Source: UBA10365 sp041441915
Lineage (GTDB): Bacteria > Pseudomonadota > Alphaproteobacteria > Rhodobacterales > Rhodobacteraceae
Reading direction: 5' to 3'
NCBI GenBank assembly: GCA_041441915.1
Contig: JASDRS010000010.1
Span: 1 to 64,000, forward strand
DNA: 64,000 bases
Below, piece after piece: positions 49,319 through 59,046 of this stretch (position 1 is the first letter of the stretch; each line of letters starts with the position of its first letter). A program made the position numbers and the translations under genes. The notes beneath the pieces are model-generated. The model did no database searches and had not been told where the DNA came from. It saw only the letters and a list, made by a program, of their open reading frames with translations.

Positions 49319-50449
49319 ATGGGTTTCGTTCGGTTCCTCATTCTTGCCAGCTTCTTTGGATTCGCTAGTTTCCATGCGTCCCATGCTGACCGTATTAAAG
49401 ATATGGCGGATGTGGCAGGCGTGCGATCGAACCAATTGGTCGGCTATGGTCTAGTCGTGGGTTTAGCTGGCACGGGCGACGGAAACTCGGGGCTGACGTT
49501 GCAATCCATGCAAGCAATGGTATCGCGTTTTGGTTTGGTGACAGATGCTGCGGGCCTTACCGCAACCAATGTGGCAGCCGTTATGGTGACTGCTGATCTG
49601 CAGCCTTTTGTTAAGCCTGGACAAAAACTTGACATTACTGTGTCGACCTTGGGCGCGTCAAAATCGCTGCGCGGCGGCACTTTACTTATGACCCCCTTGT
49701 TGGGAGCCGACGGCCAAACCTATGCCATCGCGCAGGGAAATTTAGTTGTGGGCGGCCTTGGAGTTACGGGCGCAGATGGCTCGTCGTTGGTTGTCAATAT
49801 ACCCACGGTTGGCCGTATCCCACGCGGTGCTTCGGTGGAACGTATGGTTCCGACCTCATTCCTTGAAAGTGAAAATTTGATTTTTAATTTGCATCAAGGC
49901 GACTTTACCACCGCCAATAATTTGGCAGAGGGCATCAATGCAATGTTTGGTCCCGATGTTGCGGTGCCGCTCGATTCAAGTTCAGTGCGGGTGCGTGCGC
50001 CTGCGGATCCTTCGCAGCGCGTGTCGTTTCTATCATTGATTGAGAATATCGAAATTGAGGCGGCGATCCCGCGCGCAAAGGTGATTGTTAACGCGCGCAC
50101 TGGTACAGTTGTGATTGGCGGCAATGTGCGTGTGACACCTGCTGCTGTCAGCCATGGCAAAATGACGGTAAAAATCACTGAAAATGAAATTGTTACGCCC
50201 AATGGGCAAGATGTTACCACCAATGGCACGACTACAGTTGCTACCCAGGCTGCCCCAACTATTACGCCATCAAGCACCTTGGAAGCTACAGACACACCAT
50301 CGCGTGCGTTTGTGTTTGATGCGGGCGTTTCGCTCAGCTCGTTGGTAGATGCTATTAATGCAGTTGGAGCCGCACCTGCCGACCTTGTCGCCATACTTGA
50401 AGCTCTGCGTGAAGCGGGGGCTCTGCGCGCCGAATTGATCATCATTTAA
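49319..50449 (+). CDS. flgI: Flagellar P-ring protein FlgI
   Basis: 376 residues with a signal peptide (cleavage near HASHA, residue 22). The mature start RIKDMADVAGVRSNQLVGYG and VVGLAGTGDG are diagnostic, and the C-terminus has VSLSSLVDAINAVGAAPADL then LREAGALRAELIII. It forms the periplasmic P ring with help from FlgA. AAGGAC precedes the ATG. Confidence 0.97.
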   Translation: MGFVRFLILASFFGFASFHASHADRIKDMADVAGVRSNQLVGYGLVVGLAGTGDGNSGLTLQSMQAMVSRFGLVTDAAGLTATNVAAVMVTADLQPFVKPGQKLDITVSTLGASKSLRGGTLLMTPLLGADGQTYAIAQGNLVVGGLGVTGADGSSLVVNIPTVGRIPRGASVERMVPTSFLESENLIFNLHQGDFTTANNLAEGINAMFGPDVAVPLDSSSVRVRAPADPSQRVSFLSLIENIEIEAAIPRAKVIVNARTGTVVIGGNVRVTPAAVSHGKMTVKITENEIVTPNGQDVTTNGTTTVATQAAPTITPSSTLEATDTPSRAFVFDAGVSLSSLVDAINAVGAAPADLVAILEALREAGALRAELIII

Positions 50450-50459
50450 GGCCTAAAAC

Positions 50460-50843
50460 ATGACCTCCTCAATCCCATTGCCTACGTCGTTTGAGACTAC
50501 AAAATTGCTGGCCACCAGTAATAATAAAAGCTTGCGTGGGGCTGGCTGGGGGAGGCCCACGACCGACAATACCCAATCCAAACATGACCAACTTGTCACG
50601 GCAGCCAAAGAATTTGAAGCCCTTTATGTGACGCAATTTCTTAAACAAGCACGCCAAAGTACTCTTTCTGACCCATTGATTAACGAAGAGAGTTCCGAAA
50701 CTTTCCGTTCTATGATGGACAGTGAATTAGCACGTTCGGCCACATCAGGTCTCAATTTGGGCATAGCTGATGCGATGGTCAAACAGTTAAGCGGAACTAT
50801 GACTATGCCTACACGAAAAGCTTTTACAGCGCAGGAGGACTAG
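50460..50843 (+). CDS. flgJ: Rod-binding FlgJ, N-terminal domain only
   Basis: 127 residues. Only the rod-binding domain is present: AAKEFEALYVTQFLKQARQS near residue 44 and ESSETFRSMMDSELARSA, then GIADAMVKQL. The C-terminal muramidase domain of enteric FlgJ is absent, as in C. sphaeroides, where a separate SltF supplies the activity; an SltF-like gene is at 56849. Ends 3 bp before flgK. Confidence 0.9.
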   Translation: MTSSIPLPTSFETTKLLATSNNKSLRGAGWGRPTTDNTQSKHDQLVTAAKEFEALYVTQFLKQARQSTLSDPLINEESSETFRSMMDSELARSATSGLNLGIADAMVKQLSGTMTMPTRKAFTAQED

Positions 50844-50846
50844 GCA

Positions 50847-53800
50847 TTGGCAGGTCTATTCGACATTGGTAGTAGCGGCATTGCGGCTTACCGCAAAGCA
50901 CTCAATGTCACGGGACAAAATATAGCCAATTTGAACACCGATGGTTACCGTCGGCGCGACGTTTCTATGACAGAGATTGCGGGCGCCCAAGGCGATATAA
51001 CCTCGGTGGCCGATCAGGCAGGCCTTGGCGTACGTACCGATAAAGTTAACCGTGCCTTTGATAGTTATGTGGCCGCGCGTGCTCGTGATACGCAGTCAGA
51101 TTTTTATGAAATTGAGGCATTACATACTTCTCTTGTTGCCCTAGAGGATGCAGTTGTTCCTCAAGACTATGACTTGACCTACTATTTAAGCGAGTTTTTC
51201 TCAGCCCTGAGTGGTATAGGGCAAGCGCCAGGCGACCTGGCGCCGCGTGTGGCGGCACTTGAACAGGCTGCAAGCTTAGCCGTGGGTTTTTCTGAAACCT
51301 CAAATACGTTAGAAGGTTTAAGGCAGGCTATCTTAGGCGAAGCAGAACAGGTTACCGCAGAAATCAACAATAATTTAAAGGCAATGCAGACTATGCAAGC
51401 CCAACTATTGTCTTCGGGTTCAGGTGGTTCAGTCCCAAATTCCTTGTTAGATGAACGGGAAAGACTGGTTTTGTCCATTAGTGATCTCACTGGTATTGTT
51501 GTCGACTACGGCGAGCGTGGCGATGTGAAGGTGACGCTTGGGGAGATGATTGGTGGGCCTAAACTGATTGACGGCTTAAAGGCAGGCCAGATGTCTTTGA
51601 AAGCTGATGGAAGTAGGGTCAATGTTTTAGCAGGCCCTGTTTCTAAGCAGATACCAACACAGCAACTGACTTCTGGCCGTTTATCAGGCTTGCTGGAGGC
51701 TTATGAGGCTGTGAGCCTAACAATGACTAGTCTGGATGTGATGGCGCAAAAGGTTGTCAGCGAGCTTAATGCCGTTCATGCCAATGGCTTAAGTTTAGAT
51801 GGTAACCGCGGTCAGGCGTTGTTTTCATTAAGTGCGGCAAACGTGATACCTGACGGCAATAATCTTGGCTCGATTTCGACCACGCTAGACAATTCAAAAA
51901 TTGACGCTGCTAAAGAAGTCAATTTGCGGTTGGTATTTGATGCCAATTCTAATCTATGGCGAGGCTACGACCAATCAGGTAATGTTCAAGCAACTGGAAG
52001 TAAACTGATACAGATTTCTGGGATTTCTGTTTCAATTGAAGGCGAGCCAGCTGATGGCGATCAGCTCTTCCTTAACTCTAGCAATGGCAAAGCGGCCAAT
52101 ATGCAGTTTTTGTTGACCCGTGCACAAGATTTTGCCGCCGCGGGTTTAACTCTAGCCTCTTCTAGCAGCGCCAATCTTGGCAATGCAGAACTAACTGCCA
52201 CTATCGTGGCGCCAGTCGGCGATACAACCCTACGTCCAATTAATGCTCTTTTGGTTAATAGCGCTTCGGCGCTAAGTTCGACACGACTTTTAAACGAAGG
52301 GGCAATCACAAGTATTCCACCGAGTGCTACCGCCGTTGATATATTTTCACTTACCCGCCAAAATAATCTTTCTTTTGCCTTAACGGATAAACAAGTTAGC
52401 CAGGCAGCAGACTTAAAAATTCAGTTAATAGGTGGAGAAAAAACATTTTCACTGTCTCTATATACAAACATGGTGTCGCAGGACGTTTCGTCGGATATGG
52501 GAGACTTGGCTAAATTACTCAATTCTGGCGCAATTCTTTCAGGTGGAAAGACGCTACAAGACTATGGCCTATATGCCGCTGGAGACGAAGGAAATTTAAC
52601 AGTTTCTAGTTCTTATCCGTATGGATCAAGTCACACTGATGCACTGAATAATGCCTCCACAAGTCAAATTGTTTCTGGTGCGGGCAATTCGGCCGCAACA
52701 TTCTTGCAGGGTAATGATGAAGCATCAAAGATCCAAATCTTTACTAGAGAGGGTCGACAAATTGCTGGTACCCCACTGAGCCAAACTGAAGTTGTAAAAT
52801 TATTAACCATGCAAAACGGCTTCGTTGATGGGGCAGAATATCGGGCGGATTATTTAAATGGGGTTGATGGTGAAGGGTATCTAGGTATTGGCGTTCAGCG
52901 TAAGACTTCTGCTGGCGATTATAAATTAGTTCTAAATGGGTCAGGATTCAGTCCCAGTGTCATTGGTGGAAGTGCCGACGACCCTGATATGGCAATCCTT
53001 AGCGCGACCCAAAAGTCAACGCTTGTGTTGCAAATTGGAAGTAACGCTTCGGACACAATTGAAATTCCAAAAGGTGTCCAAGCCGGTCATATTTCTGAAT
53101 TAATCAATGCACAATCTGCAGACACAGGCGTTACGGCTTCCGCTTACTCGCGAGTTCTTTTGTCTGGCATTCCTGATGGAACTGTATCTTTCTCACTGCC
53201 AAACTCCAGCCAGGTTGGGCAAAAAATCACTGCTGTAGTTCAAAGCTCCTCTCTAGTGGCGCTTCGCGATGCTATCAACAGCAAGACGAGCCAAACTAGT
53301 GTTGCCGCTTCTCTTTCTACCGATGGTAAACGTTTAATTTTAAAGCAACTTGATGGTAATGACATCGTTTTAAACACGATACGTTCCCAAGGGGGAACAT
53401 TTTCAGCACAAATTGTAGATGAAGCAAGTACATTTGACGCTTCCAGTAGTAATGGATCTGTTGTTCTGGGGAGTGCTGGCACTCAAACGGCAGCCCGATT
53501 TAGCGGAAATGTGGCCCTACAGGCGGCAGCAGGGTTCACTGTTTCTGGACTGTCAGGTGTATCAGTTAGCGCAGCCTCAAGTGCGTTTGCCAATGGACTG
53601 ATATCTCGAGATGTTGATGCTACTGGGTACAGTCAGTCTCTGCAGTTTGGAATTGTAGAAGGCATCGATACTAACGAGGCAAGCCCATCTGGTATTGGAG
53701 CATCTGCAGCATCTGCTAAATATAGTCTGACACTCGGTGGCAGTTCAGGTCTCGCTGGAACCATAACTAGTGCTGACTTAGAAGAAGTAACGTCTACCTC

Positions 53801-55517
53801 TGTTGCCGTAGCCCTCGCAGCAAAAATTCGCGCTACGACGCCAATTGCAACGCTTAAGGGACAGGCAGTGGCTACTTTGCCTGACAAGGATGCCACGATT
53901 AGTATCTCATTGGGAGGCCAAAGCTATCAGATAGCAGTTGCCCAAAAATTTGTTAGTTACAATAGTGACGGTGACGCAGATGGCATTTCTGCGGCGGCTG
54001 CAGTAGGAAATAACGCGGCTCTGACCATTAATGGGAATTCGGCCGCGGGATCGCCAGCAGCGGTTACCAATCTGTCACCAAGACAGGTCACCATTTTATC
54101 ATCAGGCAATGATGCTGGGATATCGTTTACTATTGTTGGTACAGACGTAAACAACAACGCATTAACTGAAACTGTTACGGGTGCGAACAAGGGGACGTCA
54201 ATAAGTTCTGGGTATTTCAAGACTATAACAGGTATAACCGCTGTTGGCGATCCTGCGGCTAATGTGTCTGCTGGGATAAGCCTGTCGAGCCAAGAGGTGG
54301 AACTCAGCATTTCTGGTCCAGAAGCTGGACGTCTGTCTGCTAAATTTGATGCCAATCGTGCGTTGGTTATTACGACTAAGGGTGGTATTGAAACTGGTCA
54401 AAACATAGTAATTGATGCACAAAACAGTGTGGCGCAGGCAGTCGCCTTCGGTCTCTCAAGCACAATCAAGACTGAAGTTATTGGCGAGAGTTTTGATCCC
54501 AATAGCATAGTAGGCACAAACACTGATTTCACTAAAGACTTCTCGGTGGAAGTTGCTGGAACTAGCTATACAGCACGAGTGGCAGGCACCTACAGTTCTG
54601 GTTGGACTTATGTCGGGTCATTTCCCAGTGGCACACCTTCTGGTGTTGCTGTGAGCGTTGATGCAAGCGGTGCTCAGCCACGAATTTTGGTAACACAAAC
54701 GACGAGCGTTGGTGTCAGTGCACGCCAAAACCAAACCTTGAGAGTTAATCAGTCTGCTGAAGCTACGGGAATGGGCTTGTCAACAATTGGAGCTCAGATC
54801 CTTGTCTCAGGTCAGGGGATGAGTGTCACTAGCGTTGATGGACTAGCTGTTCAGTCTGATGGTAGTGCATCGTCGCTTGCGGGGGAGCGTATAACTTTAA
54901 CGAACCTTCCTGGCGAAGAACTAATTGTTATTATGAGTGGGGATACCGGTGCACGAAGGATAACTGCTAATTACGATATCGCAGCGGCAACGGCCTCGCC
55001 TTTGCCGCTGCGCTCGCTAGAAGTTCAAATGAAAGACCCCAGTTCCAGGCGCGTTGAGATTATTGATGCGCTTTCTGGGCAATCGATCGCCACTCGAACC
55101 TTGGGTTCGGGCACGCAATTTAGTGGCGCTGGTTATCAATTTATATTGAATGGAGCGGCGCAAACAAATGATGTCTTTTTCGTTACTGCAGCTGAAGCCA
55201 GTGCGGGTGATGGTCGAAATTTAGAAAGTATGATGAAACTGCAGACCCATGATGCGGCTTCAGGCAAGGGCGGGTTTCATGATGTTTTCCGCTCAATGAT
55301 TACACAAGTTGGATCTAAATTACGTGCGAGTGAAATTGCAGAGGCTTCGGCTTCTTCCTTGCGCGATGCGGCAGCAGAAATTGATGCAGAATTCTCGGGG
55401 GTTGACCTTGATACTGAGGCAGCACGTCTATTGGAACAACAGCAAGCCTATCAAGCCTTGGCTCGAGTTTTGTCGACGGCACGCGAACTTTTAAATACAT
55501 TATTAGATTCTATCTGA
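50847..55517 (+). CDS. flgK: Giant hook-filament junction protein FlgK
   Basis: 1556 residues, about three times the usual 550. It starts with TTG at 50847, preceded by AGGAGG. The N-terminal D0/D1 region (GSSGIAAYRKALNVTGQNIA, NTDGYRRRDVSM) and the C-terminal partner (EAARLLEQQQAYQALARVLS, ARELLNTLLDSI) are normal, and FlgK-type helices continue to about residue 330. The roughly 1000-residue insert is beta-rich and Ser/Thr/Gly-rich. One segment near residues 1072-1148 (QVTILSSGNDAGISFTIVGT) resembles a small beta-sandwich module. Frame is uninterrupted. Confidence 0.93.
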   Translation: MAGLFDIGSSGIAAYRKALNVTGQNIANLNTDGYRRRDVSMTEIAGAQGDITSVADQAGLGVRTDKVNRAFDSYVAARARDTQSDFYEIEALHTSLVALEDAVVPQDYDLTYYLSEFFSALSGIGQAPGDLAPRVAALEQAASLAVGFSETSNTLEGLRQAILGEAEQVTAEINNNLKAMQTMQAQLLSSGSGGSVPNSLLDERERLVLSISDLTGIVVDYGERGDVKVTLGEMIGGPKLIDGLKAGQMSLKADGSRVNVLAGPVSKQIPTQQLTSGRLSGLLEAYEAVSLTMTSLDVMAQKVVSELNAVHANGLSLDGNRGQALFSLSAANVIPDGNNLGSISTTLDNSKIDAAKEVNLRLVFDANSNLWRGYDQSGNVQATGSKLIQISGISVSIEGEPADGDQLFLNSSNGKAANMQFLLTRAQDFAAAGLTLASSSSANLGNAELTATIVAPVGDTTLRPINALLVNSASALSSTRLLNEGAITSIPPSATAVDIFSLTRQNNLSFALTDKQVSQAADLKIQLIGGEKTFSLSLYTNMVSQDVSSDMGDLAKLLNSGAILSGGKTLQDYGLYAAGDEGNLTVSSSYPYGSSHTDALNNASTSQIVSGAGNSAATFLQGNDEASKIQIFTREGRQIAGTPLSQTEVVKLLTMQNGFVDGAEYRADYLNGVDGEGYLGIGVQRKTSAGDYKLVLNGSGFSPSVIGGSADDPDMAILSATQKSTLVLQIGSNASDTIEIPKGVQAGHISELINAQSADTGVTASAYSRVLLSGIPDGTVSFSLPNSSQVGQKITAVVQSSSLVALRDAINSKTSQTSVAASLSTDGKRLILKQLDGNDIVLNTIRSQGGTFSAQIVDEASTFDASSSNGSVVLGSAGTQTAARFSGNVALQAAAGFTVSGLSGVSVSAASSAFANGLISRDVDATGYSQSLQFGIVEGIDTNEASPSGIGASAASAKYSLTLGGSSGLAGTITSADLEEVTSTSVAVALAAKIRATTPIATLKGQAVATLPDKDATISISLGGQSYQIAVAQKFVSYNSDGDADGISAAAAVGNNAALTINGNSAAGSPAAVTNLSPRQVTILSSGNDAGISFTIVGTDVNNNALTETVTGANKGTSISSGYFKTITGITAVGDPAANVSAGISLSSQEVELSISGPEAGRLSAKFDANRALVITTKGGIETGQNIVIDAQNSVAQAVAFGLSSTIKTEVIGESFDPNSIVGTNTDFTKDFSVEVAGTSYTARVAGTYSSGWTYVGSFPSGTPSGVAVSVDASGAQPRILVTQTTSVGVSARQNQTLRVNQSAEATGMGLSTIGAQILVSGQGMSVTSVDGLAVQSDGSASSLAGERITLTNLPGEELIVIMSGDTGARRITANYDIAAATASPLPLRSLEVQMKDPSSRRVEIIDALSGQSIATRTLGSGTQFSGAGYQFILNGAAQTNDVFFVTAAEASAGDGRNLESMMKLQTHDAASGKGGFHDVFRSMITQVGSKLRASEIAEASASSLRDAAAEIDAEFSGVDLDTEAARLLEQQQAYQALARVLSTARELLNTLLDSI

Positions 55518-55532
55518 TGAGGGAGACTGGCT

Positions 55533-56819
55533 ATGCCTATCAGTACAAAACTCTTTAACGAACAGACACTTCGCAGCTTTGGCGTGATGACAGATCGAAC
55601 TGCTGAACTGCAAAAGCAGGTATCGACTGGCAAGAAAAATATGCGCCCTTCAAAAGATGCCGTGGGTGCCGTGCAATTATCTGCAGCTAAAGAGCTCCGC
55701 AGCAGCATAGGGCGATATGAAAAGAACTTGGATATAAGCCAAAACCGGCTTGATCTGGCTGATAGTACCCTTAACGGCGTACAGAATATTATTACCCGCC
55801 TTGTTGAGCTTTCGATGCAAGCTGCAAATGACACATTAGCGCCACAAGACCGTCAATCTATCAAAAGTGAGGTCGAACAGGCAAGAGAAGCTTTGATGTC
55901 TATCGTTAATACTCGAGATTCCCAGGGGCAAGCGCTTTTTGGTGGCTATCGCACAACGCAAACACCATTTGTGCAGGGAGCAGACGGCAAGATAGTGTAT
56001 CAAGGTGATGGAGGGCAAACTAGCGTCAAAGTTTCTGACAGCCATAGCCTAAGCACCGCCATAGATGGGGGCACCGCTTTTATGGAGGTGCAAACTTCTC
56101 AAGGGCCACAATCTGTATTCGACCTTATAGATAATTTTGTGTCCGCGTTGGATAAAACTGGTCAAACAGTGTCACGCGCTAAGACGGTCGGTGCTGCGGC
56201 GCTTACCTTCACTCCCTCCACTGAACCTGTGTCCCATAGTTTCAAGCTCACTGGGCCTAATGGCTCGGCGGTGATCTCGGTCAATCTGGTAAATGGTGTG
56301 ATGGATCCTATGATTGATGCTATCAATGCCGCGACCAATGCTACGGGCATTACGGCAACAGCGGGCAGTGGAGCCAACGGACTTATTTTGACTGGACCCA
56401 ACTCAGAAGCTGGTATCGAGCTTGGTGACTATCAGATTGGCGGTCAATTTTCGCGTGCAGGCCAGACGGGTACGCCGATGCAAGTGCAATCATTGAAAAA
56501 TGGAGCGCCTTATGGCACAGGTGTAGCCTTGGCTGATGCTGATACAGGTTTGGCACCTGTTATTTCGCAAATTAAAGCAGGATTGGACCACGTTGCTTTA
56601 CAGCGGACACGAATTGGAGCGTACGCAGCGGCAGCAGATCTCCAAACCGAAGTCTTGGCGCAGCGGGCTCTTTTTATCGAAAAAGCAATTGATAAATTAG
56701 AGAGTGCTGATCTTGCTGAAGTAATTACAGAGCTACAGGCTTTGCTCACAAGCAAGAATGCCGCCCAACAAGTTTTTGCAAAAATTGGCCAACAAAGCCT
56801 TTTTGACTTTATCCGCTAA
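55533..56819 (+). CDS. flgL: Hook-filament junction protein FlgL
   Basis: 428 residues, longer than the usual 300-320 but not extreme. N-terminal flagellin-like helices (TAELQKQVSTGKKNMRPSKD, NLDISQNRLDLADSTL, DRQSIKSEVEQAREALMSI) and the C-terminal helix (ADLAEVITELQALLTSKNAAQQVFAKI) are diagnostic. It connects FlgK to the filament. GAGGGAG precedes the ATG. Confidence 0.94.
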   Translation: MPISTKLFNEQTLRSFGVMTDRTAELQKQVSTGKKNMRPSKDAVGAVQLSAAKELRSSIGRYEKNLDISQNRLDLADSTLNGVQNIITRLVELSMQAANDTLAPQDRQSIKSEVEQAREALMSIVNTRDSQGQALFGGYRTTQTPFVQGADGKIVYQGDGGQTSVKVSDSHSLSTAIDGGTAFMEVQTSQGPQSVFDLIDNFVSALDKTGQTVSRAKTVGAAALTFTPSTEPVSHSFKLTGPNGSAVISVNLVNGVMDPMIDAINAATNATGITATAGSGANGLILTGPNSEAGIELGDYQIGGQFSRAGQTGTPMQVQSLKNGAPYGTGVALADADTGLAPVISQIKAGLDHVALQRTRIGAYAAAADLQTEVLAQRALFIEKAIDKLESADLAEVITELQALLTSKNAAQQVFAKIGQQSLFDFIR

Positions 56820-56848
56820 GGCTGGCCTAAGCCTTGCAAGGGTAGAGT

Positions 56849-57754
56849 ATGAAGCGTGCAATTTTCAACCTTGCCCTGCAATTTAACCTGGCCGTGACGC
56901 TGGTGTTCGCCCCACATCTAGCTTTGGCGACAAATGTACCAAATTGCGAGGCTTTAGCTGCCGAAATTGGCGTGGCCACTGGCCTACCCGAGGGGCTTTT
57001 GCCTGCCATTTCCCGCATCGAGGCGGGGCGTGGCAAAGGTAAAAATCGCCAAGCTTGGCCTTGGACCCTCAATCATGGTGGCAAAGGCCTTTATTTTGAG
57101 ACCGAAGCCGAAGCGCTGACCTATGCGCAAAAGGCCACTTCCAAGGGCCCTGCCAATTTGGATTTTGGTTGTATGCAGATCAACCACCGTTGGCATCGTG
57201 AAAACTTCACCTCGATCAAGCTCATGATGGATCCGCGGACCAATATCAGATATGCGGCGCAGTTTTTGAGCAAACTCTATGACCGCCATGGCTCCTGGGC
57301 GGCTGCCGTACGCAATTATCATTCCTCTGACGAAGTGCGTGGAAAAGGCTATGAAAATGCCTTTGTCACTGCGCATCGGCAAATGCAGCGTCAAGGTCCA
57401 AATGATGATCCTCAACTTGCTTCATTAAAGGCTGGCCCCATGTTCACTGGCCCTGAAGGCCTCCGGAAAGGGGGTCTATTTGGCATGCCGCTGCAAGGCA
57501 CAGATAATCCTTTGGTGCAGATTTTGACCCAAACAGTCAGTCTCAATGGAAATTTTTCTAAGCCTAGTAACAAAAATATTAATGCACTTTATGACGCGCT
57601 CTTAGCGTTGAATGATCAGCGTCGCCGAGCGTCAGGCGAAAAAAATATAAGCAATAGCGCTAACACTTTGACAGAGCTGACGGCCGCACCGCCCGAATTG
57701 GCCCGCCAATGGGATAAAGTTGAGGCCTTTAGATTGGCACTATCCAAACCCTAA
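56849..57754 (+). CDS. Flagellar lytic transglycosylase, SltF-like
   Basis: 301 residues with a signal peptide (cleavage near LALA, residue 27). SLT goose-lysozyme-like domain: catalytic Glu in ISRIEAGRG near residue 57, LDFGCMQINHRWH near residue 105, PRTNIRYAAQFLSKLYDRHGSW, and the AVRNYHS motif. It cuts peptidoglycan for the rod. Position after flgL and the single-domain FlgJ match C. sphaeroides SltF. The C-terminal 110 residues are family-specific and may bind FlgJ. Confidence 0.85.
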   Translation: MKRAIFNLALQFNLAVTLVFAPHLALATNVPNCEALAAEIGVATGLPEGLLPAISRIEAGRGKGKNRQAWPWTLNHGGKGLYFETEAEALTYAQKATSKGPANLDFGCMQINHRWHRENFTSIKLMMDPRTNIRYAAQFLSKLYDRHGSWAAAVRNYHSSDEVRGKGYENAFVTAHRQMQRQGPNDDPQLASLKAGPMFTGPEGLRKGGLFGMPLQGTDNPLVQILTQTVSLNGNFSKPSNKNINALYDALLALNDQRRRASGEKNISNSANTLTELTAAPPELARQWDKVEAFRLALSKP

Positions 57755-57825
57755 GGCCTAAATGCAGCTAACCCCTTTTCTTTTTTAAATGCTGACTTAT
57801 CTTAGCTGAAATAAAAAGGCACAAG

Positions 57826-58230
57826 ATGACACAAATAATTCTTTACCTGACCACGGGACTGTTGTTTATTATAGCCGATGTGGTGATGTTACGCTATGTG
57901 ATGCGACCCCTGTTCGATCGCCATATTGGCAACTTGATGCTGGCGGATCCGCGCCTCATTCCTGCAGCCATGTTTTATTTTGGTTATGTGGTAGGGGTAG
58001 TGTTGCTCGTAAGCCTGCCTGCATTGCGGGCACAACTGCCCATGCAAGCGCTTATAAATGGCGCCTTGTTGGGGGCTTTGGCATATGGTACCTTTGAATT
58101 TACTAGCTATGCTATTATGCGGGATTGGCATATCCAGATGGTCATCGTAGATGTGGTGTGGGGGGCAATTCTAACAAGCTTTATAGCTTGGGGCGGTGTT
58201 GTTTTGACCCAAAAAATTCTTGGAACCTAA
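57826..58230 (+). CDS. DUF2177 family membrane protein
   Basis: 134 residues with four predicted membrane segments. DUF2177 pattern: FIIADVVMLRYVMRPLF, AAMFYFGYVVGVVLLV, GALLGALAYGTFEFTSYA and IVDVVWGAILT. Function is unknown. AAGGCAC precedes the ATG. The flagellar cluster appears to end before this gene. Confidence 0.85.
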   Translation: MTQIILYLTTGLLFIIADVVMLRYVMRPLFDRHIGNLMLADPRLIPAAMFYFGYVVGVVLLVSLPALRAQLPMQALINGALLGALAYGTFEFTSYAIMRDWHIQMVIVDVVWGAILTSFIAWGGVVLTQKILGT

Positions 58231-58241
58231 AGGTGAGTTTG

Positions 58242-58568
58242 ATGATCTTATATGGTATTCCAACCTGCGAAAACTGCAAGAAAGCACTTAAAGCGCTTAC
58301 TGCAATCGGTCAGTCTGTTGAATTTCGCGACATTCGCGCCAATCCGCTATCCGAAGATGAAATCGCCCATCTTGTGCACGAATTTGGCGATCATATCATC
58401 AACAAATCATCTACAACCTGGCGCGGCCTTTCAGATTGGCTTAGAGCCTCTGAACCTGAAGCCCAACTGGCGTCACAGCCCACGTTGATGAAACGGCCTG
58501 TGATACTAAAGTCGGGTCACTATTACATTGGCTGGGACGACGAGGTGCAAAATTCTGTGATGACTTAG
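58242..58568 (+). CDS. ArsC/Spx-family thioredoxin-fold protein
   Basis: 108 residues from ATG 58242 (AGGTGAG upstream). The CxxC pair in GIPTCENCKKALKAL (Cys 9 and 12), FRDIRANPLSEDEI, the NKSSTTWRGL stretch and the KRPVILKSGHYYIGWDDE end match the ArsC/YffB group. It is probably a glutathione-linked reductase or an Spx-like protein; arsenate reduction is unproven. Lies 11 bp after the DUF2177 gene. Confidence 0.85.
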   Translation: MILYGIPTCENCKKALKALTAIGQSVEFRDIRANPLSEDEIAHLVHEFGDHIINKSSTTWRGLSDWLRASEPEAQLASQPTLMKRPVILKSGHYYIGWDDEVQNSVMT

Positions 58569-58623
58569 GCCCTAGGACGCTACGAAAACCCGTTAAAGTG
58601 GGGCTCATGAGAAATGCGAAACC

Positions 58624-58830
58624 TTAAAGCAGTCGTAAATCGCCAGCAGATTCTTTGTCGTCGCGGCCTGATTGAAGTTCAAACCCGATTTTTTGATTGT
58701 CGTTCAGACCTTTAAGACCTGCACGCTCAACCGCAGAGATATGAACAAAAACGTCTTTACCGCCGTCATCTGGTGCGATAAATCCGTAGCCTTTTGTCTC
58801 GTTGAACCATTTCACTGTGCCCGTTGGCAT
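58624..58830 (-). CDS. cspA: Cold-shock protein (CspA family)
   Basis: 68 residues from ATG 58830 (GAGGAG upstream; an in-frame start at 58854 is less likely). It has the RNA-binding motifs KGYGFIAPDD (RNP1) and DVFVHISAV (RNP2), preceded by TGTVKWFNETKG. Single-stranded nucleic acid chaperone. The upstream 180 bp to the thrS end is free of genes and could hold a long regulatory leader; it includes the inverted repeat CGGGC-N6-GCCCG at 58857-58872. Confidence 0.95.
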   Translation of the reverse strand: MPTGTVKWFNETKGYGFIAPDDGGKDVFVHISAVERAGLKGLNDNQKIGFELQSGRDDKESAGDLRLL

Positions 58831-59013
58831 TGTTTTTCTCCTCAAAATTACCAAACCGGGCGCGATTGCCCGATCTTGTTCAGCCCTTAAAGCGAGTTTC
58901 CGGCTATCTGAGCAGAAGTCGGGTCAAAACGCGGCGTCACGTTTAAAACTTTGCCAAATTGAGTGAAAAAATCAAGTGAGAAAATGGATTAAATATTTAA
59001 ATAAAGGACTTTG

Positions 59014-59035
59014 GCTTGATGCTGTCGCATCAAGC
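59014..59035 (-). terminator. Hairpin downstream of thrS
   Basis: Perfect 9-bp stem GCTTGATGC / GCATCAAGC with a 4-base loop, 11 bp after the thrS stop. The minus-strand sequence that follows is T-rich but not a clean U-tract, so termination may be partial. Confidence 0.6.
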
Positions 59036-59046
59036 ATGTGTTTTAA

